Of a stretch of 64,000 nt of DNA, positions 51,722-60,914 are shown piece after piece. Source of the stretch: Oscillospiraceae bacterium (GTDB lineage: Bacteria > Bacillota > Clostridia > Oscillospirales > Acutalibacteraceae); assembly GCA_910574935.1 (NCBI GenBank), contig CAJTCU010000001.1:124001-188000 (forward strand), written 5' to 3'. Each line of letters starts with the position of its first letter. The stretch's first letter is position 1. The position numbers were made by a program, and so were the translations under genes. The notes below the pieces were generated by a model, which saw only the letters and a list, made by a program, of their open reading frames with translations, made no database searches and had not been told where the DNA came from.

Positions 51722-51870
51722 ATTTTTCAACAAAGCCCAGCGCCTGTTTGAAAGCCGGGGAAACCCGGGATTTTTGGCCGGGAACCAGGGGAAAAGCCCC
51801 AGGAAAGGCCCGCCGCTTTTTGAGGATTTTTGACGCTGAAACCACTGTTTTTGGTCAAAACAGACTCCAA
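51722..51870 (+). repeat. Dispersed intergenic repeat, copy A
   Basis: Starts with a palindromic core (TTTTTCAACAAAGCCC-AG-CGCCTGTTTGAAAG) and continues with AAAGCCGG..., GATTTTTGGCC-GGAACCAGGGG and, near its end, GATTTTTGA then GAAACCAC. The same blocks in the same order occur at 59990-60135; the core alone recurs at 63897-63941. Confidence 0.6.
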
Positions 51871-52027
51871 CTCCCCATATTGGGAATATCTCCCAAAGGT
51901 TACATTTTTGTTGCTTTTTGCCCTAATATGGAATACAATAGTATCGATTTATTCTATTAAGAAAGGAGGCAGGTCCTTTTATACAGTCGGCCTGTTGCGG
52001 AATTCATTTTATTTTTTGTAATTGAAA

Positions 52028-52120
52028 GCCTCCGGGCGCAAAGAACGCGCCCTACGGCAAGGCCGTGGGGCTCTGCCCCACACACCGCAAGGTGCCTAAT
52101 GCGCCTTGACCGCGCAATCT
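52028..52120. repeat. Short two-hairpin palindromic repeat, copy 2
   Basis: CCTCCGG-type start, then GTGGGGC-TCT-GCCCCAC, then CAAGG...CCTTG around a CCTAATGC loop, then ACCGCGCAAT. Same layout as 43038-43108. With copy A it fills most of the 490 bases between the PilZ gene and the SLH gene; the rest holds no gene I can support. Confidence 0.6.
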
Positions 52121-52195
52121 GGCTGGCTTTCCGCTATTTCGCAAAAGGTCTCAATAACTGCTACCCCCTATTTTTAAGAAAGGAAATACATATCC

Positions 52196-55100
52196 ATGAA
52201 ACGCAAACACAACCTGAAACGGCTTCTTGCCCTTTTGCTGTGCACTGTGGTGTTTTTGGGGGCGCTGCCCCTTTCGCCCCTGGCCCAGCAAAGGGCCGGC
52301 GCCTCCTCTTGGGCAAAGCCCTACGTGGACCAGCTGCGGGAATGGGGCGTTTTAAAGGGCGACGGCAGCGGGACCATCAACCCCGGCGAACGCCTGACCC
52401 GGGCCCGCATGGTGGCTATGCTGAACCGCGCCTTTGGGTTCCGCACCACCGGCCCCATCCCTTTTACTGACGTAAAGCGTCAGGATTGGTTTTACGACGA
52501 CATTTGCATTGGCTATACCGAGGGCGTGTTCAACGGCGAGTCCCCCACCAAGGCCAACCCCAACGGCCTGGTAACCCGGGAGCAAGCCCTGACCCTGATG
52601 GGCCGCTGCATGCGCCTGGAGGAAAACGTGGGCGAGGTCACCGAGTTTACCGATGGCCGGGAATTCAGCTCTTGGTCCGCGCCCTTTGCCCGGTCCGCAG
52701 TGCTAAACAACCTGATCAACGGCTTTGCCGACGGGTCTTTTCGACCCAAGGGCAACATCACGGTGGGCGAAATGGCCAAAATGCTGTCCATCGGCATTGG
52801 CAATCTAATCAACACCCCCGGCGTGTACCCTGTGGGCGGCTATCCCCCCAACGGCGTATTCGGCAACCTGACCATTAATACCAACAACGTGACCCTGCGG
52901 GACGTGACCATTGCCGGCGACCTGTTCCTTACCGGCGGCGTGGGCCTGGGCGGCGTGGTGCTGGATAATGTCCGGGTGCTGGGCCGCATTATCATTGCCG
53001 GAGGCGGCAACAGCGAAAGCGCCGAGGCCAGTATCATCCTGAACAATGTGGAAGGCCACAAGCTGATTATCGACCCCGCCACCGGGCAGTTCGTCTCTGT
53101 GCGGGCGGTGGGCGGCACCAACATTCCCGAGACACAGGTAAGCTGCAACGCTTACATACAGGACGACGTCCGGGACAACCAAAAGGGCCTGCAAAAGGTT
53201 TATCTGGAGGCCCAGCCCGGCGCAAACTTCGTCATTGCCGGAAACATGAAGGACGTGTATAACAAAACCCCGGAGTCCACCCTGACCGTGGGCGACACGG
53301 GCACTGGCAGCGTGTCCTCCATTACCGTGGACGAAGAGGCCAAGGACTCGGTCCTGGACCTGGAGATCAACGCTGTGGTGGACCAGGTGCACCTGGACAC
53401 CTCCGCCCAGGTCACTGGCAAGGGCGACATTGGCCAGCTGAATGTGAACGAGGACGGCAGCGTGAGCGAGATTCTGCCCGACAAAGTGGTGGTACGCCCA
53501 GGCGTTATTACCGAGATTGCCGGTATTCCCGACGTGGACTCGGAAAAAGCCAAGGAAATTTCCAGCGACCCCAACATTCTCTCCGGCTATCCCAAGGTGC
53601 GCAACATTGCCCCCACCTCCGCAGACGGGGTATTCTCCGTGAATAAGGCCGGCACCCTGTACTGGGCCCTGACCAACGCCGCCATTGGCCCCCTGGGCGA
53701 CCGGGACGCCGAGGCCATGATCCATCCTTCTTATGGCAGCGGGTTTATGCAGTTTGACAATATTGAGGTGCCCCTCTCCAAAACCGAGCACCAGGTGACC
53801 TTCTCTGGCCTGGACCAGGGCGGCACCTACTACATCTCCGCGGTGCTGGTGGACGCCCACGGCCGGCGCAGCCCGGTGAAGTCGCAGGAGTTCACCACCC
53901 CGGATGGCAGCGTACCGGCCATGTCGGCTGGCTTCCCCACCATTGCGGACCGTACGCCCACCCGCAACAATACCAACGCGGACACTCCCTATTTTGAGCT
54001 GGTAGACGTGCAGGCCACTGTAATGGCCACCAAGACCTGCGACCTGTACTATGTGCTTCTGCCCGCGGGCAGCACCCAGCCCCAGCCCAGCGAGTTCCTG
54101 TCCCACTCCTTCCCAGATCCCTTTGGCTATGGACGGGTGCGGATGATCAAGAACGCCATGGACAGCTTTAGGATTAATGAGATTGACATGAACCTGGACG
54201 GCATGCCCGAGAGCCTGGGTGAGCTGGAAGAGAGCACCAGCTATGACCTGTACCTGTGGCTCACCGACTCGGACGGCACTCAGTCCTCCAGCATTATCAA
54301 GCAGACCATTACCACCAAGGACATTACCCCGCCCAAGTTTAACATGGAGACCGTACAGACCGCCACCCAGGCCACCTCGGTGCAGCTGACCAACTCCATT
54401 AACGAAACCGGCACGGTCTATTGGGTGGCTGTGGACCGTGGCGCCGATTATCCCGTACGCCGGGCCGGCGACGACTACGAGGTAGACGGTGTGGATATGT
54501 TCCTGTATAGCGACTACGCCAAGCTACAGGTGGTCAACGGCCTGAACGGCCTGTTTGCCGGCAAGGTAGCCGCCCAGGCCAACAAGGAGTTTAAGCTGAC
54601 CATCAGCGGCCTGCAGCCCGAAAGCGCCTACGACGTGTACTACCTGGCGGCGGACGCGACGGGCAACTACTCGGACCCCATTCAGGTCTTTACCGTCCAC
54701 ACCCTGGACGAAACGCCCCCTGTGGCCCGCCAGGAGTTTGAGGAGTACCCAGAGGACAGCCCCAACACCCCCTATGCGGACTCTACCATTCGGATCATTT
54801 TCAACGAGGACATTATCTACCGCCAGCCCACCAACTCCACAGATCCCAAGGTCACGGACCCGGTGCTGCTAAGCATGTACCAGACCGCCTACGGCAACCT
54901 GCCCGGCGTGACCCAGGAAGAGCAGGAGCGCGCCCAGCGGGACCTGCGCAACGCCCTGAAGGATATGATCATCCTGCTGGACGGCAGCGGCCGGCCGGTG
55001 CCGGTGTATGAGACCGGCAACAAGGTGGCCACCTCCACCGAGAACGCTGTAGAGTGGGTGGTGGACTACAATAAGGTGCAGATCTACCTGGACGGCGCGG

Positions 55101-57604
55101 AGCTGGTGGTCAGCTTCCCCACCAACCCGGACCTGAACGAGAGCGCCCTAAACCTGCAAAGCGGCGCGCGGTATCAGTTCCAACTGCAAAACATTGCGGA
55201 TAACTCGGAGCGGCACAACGTGATGGGCCGGCAGACCCTGCCCATCTTTGAGACGGTTTCCGCGCAGGTGGTTATCGACCAGTTTGAAGGTTCTACCAAG
55301 CTGAACGCCTATACGAACGGCCAGACCACCGGCACGCCCATCTATTCCAAAGGCGACGACGACGAATATACCACCGAGATCCCCATTGACATTGCCTTTA
55401 CCGCCCGGCCCCGCTCTACCGGCAGCACAGCGGACGGCGTGTACTGGGATATGCTCTTCTGGTTCGATACCTCTGTGCAGTTTGAGCTGTACACCCGGGT
55501 GCAGGGCCAGGTTGAGGACCCCTGGATTCTGGTGGGCAACGTAACCACGAACGATGCCGGCCTTACCGTGGCGGACGCAAACACCGGCTCCATCCCCATT
55601 TCCGTGCCGGACCGGGCCACCAACCTGCGGGGCGCCAGCGTGATGCGCTACCTGGGCAACAGCGAATACCACTATATTAATGAAGAATATAAGACCGGCG
55701 GCATTGGCTGCGGCCTGAACGACTCCAGTGATCAGACCTACGAGTACGCCCTGCACTTTACCCGTATTGGCAACAACGAGGACCGCTCTACCTTCAGCCA
55801 GCTGATTAAGGGCCAGGTCACCTTTGTCACCGGCCCGGCCAGCAGCCTAAGTGTGCTAAGCCGCAGCTTGAACTCGGACACGGCCTTTGACCGGGTGCTG
55901 AACCACCAGGACGGCGTGCGGGAGATCACTTTCCCCAAAGCCCTGGACGACATGCCCCGCCTGCTGACCAACCAGTTCTCCGACGGCAAGGCGCCCCAGC
56001 TGCAAAACGAGACCCCCACCTTTACGGTCTCTGACAACTCCGCCAGTATGGAGCTGGCCCTGGATCGCCCGGGTACTGTGTACTATGTGCTGGCCCCCTT
56101 CAATAAAGACGACGCGGGGAACGACACCACCGCGGTGCTGGCCCCACGCGAGGGGAACAACATCAACGTCTCTGAGGAAAAGATGAAGCGCATTGCCGAC
56201 AGCGGCAAGGGCGTGTACACCGAGGACGGCAAGTATGGTGCCGACGAGGTGCTGAAAGGCAAAGAGGACGGCGGCCTGCCCAACGGCCACACCCTGAACA
56301 CCAGCACGGATGAAAAGATTGATAACTACAAATTCGTGTACCCCAACAGCCTGAACATTATGAACCCCGCGGGTACGGGCCTAACCGGTTCCATGATCAT
56401 CACCGACAGCGCCGAGGTGGGTATAGACAACACCAGCGTGCCCCTGGACGACCTGAACCCGGACACCAAGTACCTGGTGTACATCGTCACCCAGGGCAAC
56501 TCGGACATTCTCTCCGAGGTCAAGGTGTTCCAGTTCCGCACCAGCCCGGTGACCAGGCCTGTTATCTCTCTGCGCTCCAGCGGGTCGAACATTACCATTA
56601 GCAGCAATATCGACGCCAATATAGACTATATGGTGGTGCCGTACTCTACCGCTATGAATGAGATTTTACAGCAGGAGTTTGTTCCCGATCCTTCCATTAT
56701 TCCCGCGCCCGCTCCCCTGCCTTCTCCGGACAATAAAATCTATCACGCTATGGGCAAGAATGTTCCCCAGGGCACAAAATCCGCCGGTTCTTGGTTTGAC
56801 GTGTACGCTGACCAGGCCACCAAGGACAGTATTGCCGACTACATTCGAACCACAGAAGCCGATGGCAGCGCCGTTATGGGCACGGGCACCATATTTGTAA
56901 AAGGCGAAGGTTCTGAAACCGTGTTCTGTTCCAAGGACTTCGAGCTGCGTCCTGGCATTGACTACATGTTCTTGGCCGTGGGCCGAAGCCCGGAGAATTC
57001 CGGCGACGCTTTCCGGGCCACCTTCCCCTTCCGTATGGCGGACAGCGACGCTCCTGTGATCGATAGCGTGCAGAACACGTTGTACGCGTTCAAGGTAGAG
57101 AACGATTTTACCAAGCAATGGTATATTGGCGGCACTCTCACCCTAACCTTTAATGAACCTCTCTGCTATCTGCAAAGCGGTTCTGGTACGCAACAGACCC
57201 TTTTTAAAGTGACAAACTCTAAAGGCAGTACGAATGCAGAGTATAAAAAGACTACGGACATAGTGGAAAATCTGTTGGCCGCTGGCGTCCAAATTATTAT
57301 GGATTCTTCTACCGCCGACCCTCCGGCCCAGGCTGTCAGCATTGCGATCGGTTTCTCCATGGATAATCAATATCATCCTATTGATCCTACTACCGGTACT
57401 GTTTCCATTTTTAATCTCACTCCTTCCGGTTCTTCCGTAGTCTTCTTCCCCGGCCTCTCCGACGAGAGCTACAACGCCCGCATGGATAATCCCCTAAGCG
57501 TAAGCGTTACGGTCCGTGACAACGGAGATGGCACAGGCACGCCCGTCGTCAATATCCCCACCGCGTGGATGCGCGCCGGACTGGACCCCAATGTAAGAAG
57601 CTAA
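52196..57604 (+). CDS. SLH-domain surface protein with repeated Ig/Fn3-like modules
   Basis: This 1802-residue protein has a signal peptide (basic start, LLALLLCTVVFLGALPL, cleavage near AGA at about 34-36). Three SLH domains follow (about 37-82, 90-142 and 149-205). Next is a beta-helix-like region (about 215-330: NLTINTNNVTLRDVTIAG, LDNVRVLGRIIIAGG). The rest is a series of at least five Ig/Fn3-like modules, each with a strand of the type GTVYYVL or DLYYVLL (also TLYWAL, TVYWVA, IDYMVV). It should attach to cell-wall polymer through SLH. AAAGGAAA precedes the ATG. From about position 56,640 the codons turn markedly A/T-richer. Confidence 0.88.
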   Translation: MKRKHNLKRLLALLLCTVVFLGALPLSPLAQQRAGASSWAKPYVDQLREWGVLKGDGSGTINPGERLTRARMVAMLNRAFGFRTTGPIPFTDVKRQDWFYDDICIGYTEGVFNGESPTKANPNGLVTREQALTLMGRCMRLEENVGEVTEFTDGREFSSWSAPFARSAVLNNLINGFADGSFRPKGNITVGEMAKMLSIGIGNLINTPGVYPVGGYPPNGVFGNLTINTNNVTLRDVTIAGDLFLTGGVGLGGVVLDNVRVLGRIIIAGGGNSESAEASIILNNVEGHKLIIDPATGQFVSVRAVGGTNIPETQVSCNAYIQDDVRDNQKGLQKVYLEAQPGANFVIAGNMKDVYNKTPESTLTVGDTGTGSVSSITVDEEAKDSVLDLEINAVVDQVHLDTSAQVTGKGDIGQLNVNEDGSVSEILPDKVVVRPGVITEIAGIPDVDSEKAKEISSDPNILSGYPKVRNIAPTSADGVFSVNKAGTLYWALTNAAIGPLGDRDAEAMIHPSYGSGFMQFDNIEVPLSKTEHQVTFSGLDQGGTYYISAVLVDAHGRRSPVKSQEFTTPDGSVPAMSAGFPTIADRTPTRNNTNADTPYFELVDVQATVMATKTCDLYYVLLPAGSTQPQPSEFLSHSFPDPFGYGRVRMIKNAMDSFRINEIDMNLDGMPESLGELEESTSYDLYLWLTDSDGTQSSSIIKQTITTKDITPPKFNMETVQTATQATSVQLTNSINETGTVYWVAVDRGADYPVRRAGDDYEVDGVDMFLYSDYAKLQVVNGLNGLFAGKVAAQANKEFKLTISGLQPESAYDVYYLAADATGNYSDPIQVFTVHTLDETPPVARQEFEEYPEDSPNTPYADSTIRIIFNEDIIYRQPTNSTDPKVTDPVLLSMYQTAYGNLPGVTQEEQERAQRDLRNALKDMIILLDGSGRPVPVYETGNKVATSTENAVEWVVDYNKVQIYLDGAELVVSFPTNPDLNESALNLQSGARYQFQLQNIADNSERHNVMGRQTLPIFETVSAQVVIDQFEGSTKLNAYTNGQTTGTPIYSKGDDDEYTTEIPIDIAFTARPRSTGSTADGVYWDMLFWFDTSVQFELYTRVQGQVEDPWILVGNVTTNDAGLTVADANTGSIPISVPDRATNLRGASVMRYLGNSEYHYINEEYKTGGIGCGLNDSSDQTYEYALHFTRIGNNEDRSTFSQLIKGQVTFVTGPASSLSVLSRSLNSDTAFDRVLNHQDGVREITFPKALDDMPRLLTNQFSDGKAPQLQNETPTFTVSDNSASMELALDRPGTVYYVLAPFNKDDAGNDTTAVLAPREGNNINVSEEKMKRIADSGKGVYTEDGKYGADEVLKGKEDGGLPNGHTLNTSTDEKIDNYKFVYPNSLNIMNPAGTGLTGSMIITDSAEVGIDNTSVPLDDLNPDTKYLVYIVTQGNSDILSEVKVFQFRTSPVTRPVISLRSSGSNITISSNIDANIDYMVVPYSTAMNEILQQEFVPDPSIIPAPAPLPSPDNKIYHAMGKNVPQGTKSAGSWFDVYADQATKDSIADYIRTTEADGSAVMGTGTIFVKGEGSETVFCSKDFELRPGIDYMFLAVGRSPENSGDAFRATFPFRMADSDAPVIDSVQNTLYAFKVENDFTKQWYIGGTLTLTFNEPLCYLQSGSGTQQTLFKVTNSKGSTNAEYKKTTDIVENLLAAGVQIIMDSSTADPPAQAVSIAIGFSMDNQYHPIDPTTGTVSIFNLTPSGSSVVFFPGLSDESYNARMDNPLSVSVTVRDNGDGTGTPVVNIPTAWMRAGLDPNVRS

Positions 57605-57644
57605 GCGGCACCGGCCGTTTCCAGACCTACAATCAAAAAGAACC

Positions 57645-57682
57645 AAAAAGGGCCCCGGCAAACCGCCGGGGCCCTTTCTTTA
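57645..57682. terminator. Bidirectional terminator between the SLH and EF-G-like genes
   Basis: A perfect 13-bp stem (AAAGGGCCCCGGC, 57647-57659, with GCCGGGGCCCTTT, 57665-57677) around a 5-base loop; T-rich on both strands. It serves both converging genes. Confidence 0.93.
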
Positions 57683-57705
57683 TGCTCTATCAAATCTTTC
57701 GCCGC

Positions 57706-59778
57706 TTACTCGTCTCCGTTCTCCGCCTTGGCGGCCTCAATCACCTTCTGCGCCACCTGGGCCGGGGCCTCTTCATACCGCTCAAACGCAAAGCTGAAGC
57801 TGCCGCGCCCCTGGGTGCTCTGGCGCACAAAGGTGCTAAAGTCATGCATCTCCGCCATGGGCACCTCGGCGTCCACGGTCTGCCGGCCCGCGCCCGCAGG
57901 CTCCATGCCCAGCACCCGGCCCCGCCGCTTGTTTACCTCGCCCATCACGTCGCCCATGTTGGCGTCCGGCACCGTGGCCTTTAGGTGGCCAATGGGCTCC
58001 AGCAGTACCGGGCCCGCCTTTGGCATACCCGCCTTGTAGGCCAGGCTGGCCGCTGTCTTAAAGGCCATTTCAGAAGAGTCCACCGGGTGGTAGCTGCCGT
58101 CGTACAGCACAGCGGAAAGCCCCACCACCGGGTACCCGGCCAGGGGCCCTTTGCTGATGCAGTCCCGCAGGCCCTTTTCCACCGCCGGGAAAAAGCCCTT
58201 TGGCACCGAGCCGCCCACCACGCGCTCGCCAAACTCCAGCCCCTCGCTGTCGCAGGGAGAGAACTCGATCCACACGTCGCCAAACTGCCCGTGGCCGCCG
58301 GTCTGCTTCTTGTGCCGGCCCTGCACCTGCACGGTCTTGCGGATGGTCTCCCGGTAAGCCACCTTGGGTTCCCGCAGGGTAACCTCTACGCCAAACTTGG
58401 TCTTCAGCTTGGTCACGGCCACGTCCAGGTGCTGCTCACCCAGGCCGCTGATTAGCATCTCGTGGGTCTCGTGATTGGTGGAGAAGTGCAGGGTGGGGTC
58501 CTCTTCGGCCAAACGCATCATGCCCTGAGCCACCTTGTCCTCTTCCCCCTTCTTTTTGGGGCTGATGGCCATGGAGAGGGCCGCCCCCGGGTACTCGATG
58601 CCCTCCAGGGTCACCTTCCGGGCCGGGGCGCACAGGGTGTCCCCGGTATTGGTGGTCGAAAGCTTTGGCACCGCGCCGATGTCCCCCGCGCCAATATATT
58701 TCACGTCCTCCTGCTTCTTGCCGGTAAGCATCACGGTCTTGCCCACCCGCTCGGTGGCGCCAGTGCGCATGTTGACCAGCTGGGTCTCGGTAGAGACCTT
58801 GCCGGCAATCACCTTGATATAGGAAAGCTTGCCAATAAAGGGGTCCGCCACGGTCTTGAACACAATAGCCGCAGCCGCGCCGTCGCTGCTGACGGTCAGC
58901 TCCACCGGGTTGCCGTCTGGGTCCACGCCCATTTCTCCCGCGTGGTCCGCCGCCGAGGGGGCCAGCCAGGTCAGGCCGTCCAGGAACTGCTCCATGCCCC
59001 GCATCAGCATGGCGTCACCGCAGAACACCGGGGTGATGGCCCCAGACTTCACGCCCTTGCTCACGCCCACAATCACTTCTTCGGGGGTGAACTCCTCGCC
59101 GGCGAAATATTTCTCAAACAGGGCGTCGTCGGTCTCGGCCACGGCCTCATAGATGGCGGTACGCAGGCCCTCCAGCCGGTCGCCCATGTCAGGAATGGCC
59201 ACCTGCACCGGCTTGCCGCCAGAGTAGTCGTAAGCCCTGTACTCTAAAAGATTCACATAAATATTGGCCTGGCCCTCCTCAATAAAGGGCACCACCACCG
59301 GGCACACCGAGGGGCCGAACTGGGCCTTTAGGTCCTCGAACACCCGGTAGAACCGGGCGCTCTCGTCGCACAGGCCGTTGACGAAGAAGATTTTGGAAAG
59401 GCCCCGCTTCTCGGCGGCGGCCACGGCCTTTTCCGTGCCCACTGAGGGGCCGTCTTTGCCAGAGACCACCACCAGGGCAGTGTCGGCGGCGCGCATGGCC
59501 TCGCACATTCCGCCCTCGAAGTCAAAAAGACCGGGGGCGTCCAGCAGGTTGATTTTCTTGCCCTTCCACTCCAGGGGGGCCACCGCTGCCGCGATAGAGG
59601 TCTTGCGGCGGATCTCTTCCGGGTCATAGTCGCAGACCGTGTTTCCGTCTCCTACTTTGCCACGACGGTCCGAAGCGCCCGCCAGATAAAGCATCGCCTC
59701 GCTCAAAGTCGTCTTTCCCGCGCCGCCGTGGCCGGCCACAGCCAGGTTGATAATGTTTTTTTCCGGGTACTGGTTCAT
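57706..59778 (-). CDS. EF-G-like translational GTPase paralogue
   Basis: This 690-residue protein has the full EF-G domain order. The G1 motif is GHGGAGKT (residues 16-23). G3 is DAPGLFDF, with Leu84 where EF-G has the catalytic His. G4 reads NGLCD instead of NKxD. Domains II, III, IV and V follow (for example the domain IV block FPAVEKGLRDCISKGPLAGY). Such degenerate EF-G-like proteins are a known paralogue family separate from the main EF-G; their role is not settled. The ATG at 59778 has AAAGGG upstream. No str-operon genes are adjacent. Confidence 0.88.
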   Translation of the reverse strand: MNQYPEKNIINLAVAGHGGAGKTTLSEAMLYLAGASDRRGKVGDGNTVCDYDPEEIRRKTSIAAAVAPLEWKGKKINLLDAPGLFDFEGGMCEAMRAADTALVVVSGKDGPSVGTEKAVAAAEKRGLSKIFFVNGLCDESARFYRVFEDLKAQFGPSVCPVVVPFIEEGQANIYVNLLEYRAYDYSGGKPVQVAIPDMGDRLEGLRTAIYEAVAETDDALFEKYFAGEEFTPEEVIVGVSKGVKSGAITPVFCGDAMLMRGMEQFLDGLTWLAPSAADHAGEMGVDPDGNPVELTVSSDGAAAAIVFKTVADPFIGKLSYIKVIAGKVSTETQLVNMRTGATERVGKTVMLTGKKQEDVKYIGAGDIGAVPKLSTTNTGDTLCAPARKVTLEGIEYPGAALSMAISPKKKGEEDKVAQGMMRLAEEDPTLHFSTNHETHEMLISGLGEQHLDVAVTKLKTKFGVEVTLREPKVAYRETIRKTVQVQGRHKKQTGGHGQFGDVWIEFSPCDSEGLEFGERVVGGSVPKGFFPAVEKGLRDCISKGPLAGYPVVGLSAVLYDGSYHPVDSSEMAFKTAASLAYKAGMPKAGPVLLEPIGHLKATVPDANMGDVMGEVNKRRGRVLGMEPAGAGRQTVDAEVPMAEMHDFSTFVRQSTQGRGSFSFAFERYEEAPAQVAQKVIEAAKAENGDE

Positions 59779-59989
59779 AATAATAGCCCTTTCCACACGC
59801 TGTTCAGGCATTATTGCCAGAGCACACAGCTATGTATTATTTAATTTGCACAAGTTTAAAACCAAGGCATATGCTAATTATAAAGTATTCGCCAAAGATT
59901 TGCAACAGTTTTTTGTGGAAAAGCGGAAGGAACTTTCATTTCCTCCCGATCGGAGCGTTTAGGGATCGTTTGAAAATAGAGGGAACACG

Positions 59990-60135
59990 GTCTTTTTCAA
60001 TTTTTCCAATAAGCCCTAGAGTCTGTTTAAAAGCCGGAAAGCGCTGGATTTTTGGCCAGGAACCAGGGGGATTCAAGGAAAAAGAGGAAGAAAGCCTGCC
60101 GTCGTTCCAGGATTTTTGATACCGAAACCACCTTT
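59990..60135 (+). repeat. Dispersed intergenic repeat, copy B
   Basis: Shares with 51722-51870 the ordered blocks TTTTTC...AAGCCCTAG...CTGTTT-AAAGCCGG, GGATTTTTGGCC-GGAACCAGGGG, then GGATTTTTGA and GAAACCACC. It lies upstream of the EF-G-like gene. Apart from it, 59779-60344 shows no gene I can support. Confidence 0.6.
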
Positions 60136-60344
60136 CGAAGGCGCCAGAAAATGGACGGAAGGGGGAATAAGCACCATACCGCGGGCCCCCTTTTAGAAAT
60201 CCGCACAATATTCTATCTTAAATGAGGTGGTGCAAGAGGTCAAGTCCTTTCCCCAAAGGCGGTTGTGTATGGGGAAAGGAAATCCTGGCTCGCCGGGTCT
60301 GGGCGGCCCGGGAAGGGGGCTTTGGGGACCTGGGGGTGTTTTAG

Positions 60345-60452
60345 TGGCGGCAGGGGCATTTCCGCCTGTCGGGAGCGGGCGCGTACAAGGCCGCTGTGAT
60401 AGACAAGCGGGCCTTTGAGAAGCTGGCGGACAGCGCGGAGCCCGCCGAGTAA
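60345..60452 (+). pseudogene. Remnant of a gene's 3' end
   Basis: A 35-codon open segment follows an in-frame TAG at 60342 and ends at TAA (60450-60452). It encodes GHFRLSGAGAYKAAVIDKR then AFEKLADSAEPAE, which reads like a normal protein C-terminus with high-GC codons. A terminator follows at once. I do not recognise the parent gene. Confidence 0.35.
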
Positions 60453-60471
60453 GCCATACGGCGAAACGCGG

Positions 60472-60512
60472 AAAGCCCCGGCTGACCTTTTCGGTTGGCC
60501 GGGGGCTTCTTG
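60472..60512 (+). terminator. Terminator after the gene remnant
   Basis: AAGCCCCGGC pairs with GCCGGGGGCTT (one bulged G), followed by CTTGCTT. The U-tract is weak. Confidence 0.5.
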
Positions 60513-60538
60513 CTTATATAAGGGACATTCGGCCTCTA

Positions 60539-60557
60539 TAGTGAATTATATTCACTA
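60539..60557. promoter_or_regulatory. Perfect 19-bp palindrome, operator-like
   Basis: TAGTGAAT-TAT-ATTCACTA is a perfect inverted repeat (8-bp arms, 3-base centre), like sites of small dimeric repressors. It is about 90 bases after the stop of the small gene at 60648-60914 and near the gene remnant; what it controls is unclear. Confidence 0.45.
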
Positions 60558-60647
60558 AACAAATAGTCCGGCGGTACTCATATTTTGCGAAAAAGGCTTA
60601 TGGAGTCCGTGAACAAAGAGACGAAGCCGTGAAAAAGAGAACGCGAG

Positions 60648-60914
60648 CTAAGAGACCAGATGGAGCGAAGAATGAATCAGGAAAAGGTCTCCCCAAGCAT
60701 CCTTGGAAAAGATATTCTCCTCAAAAAAGGAGAAACAGTGCAGTTCCCCATCAAAGATATGGGGAATCAGGAAGAAAAGCCGGTTAACCACCGCGTGTTC
60801 GTCCTCAAAAGTATCACAGTTTGCTGCCGGAACGTTAAAAAGCTGCTGGGGGGCACGGGGGACACGCTCTCCAACCCAAAGGAGATAGGCGGCATAAACC
60901 TGGGCCGCGGTCAT
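60648..60914 (-). CDS. Small protein of unknown function, coupled to the Spo0A-like gene
   Basis: This 88-residue protein begins MTAAQVYAAYLLWVGERVPR and is rich in Phe, Leu and His (NRLFFLIPHIFDGELHCFSF). I do not recognise it. The start overlaps the upstream stop as ATGA, and GGGAGGTGA lies eight bases before it inside the upstream gene, so translation is very likely. A plus-strand ORF over the same bases (60660-60986) has weaker support. Confidence 0.6.
   Translation of the reverse strand: MTAAQVYAAYLLWVGERVPRAPQQLFNVPAANCDTFEDEHAVVNRLFFLIPHIFDGELHCFSFFEENIFSKDAWGDLFLIHSSLHLVS

Noticed and set aside
52805-54106. 433-residue minus-strand ORF antisense to the SLH gene
   Set aside because: It is a frame shadow of the GC-rich, G/C-ending codons of the SLH gene: Gly/His/Val-rich, no ribosome-binding site and no family pattern.
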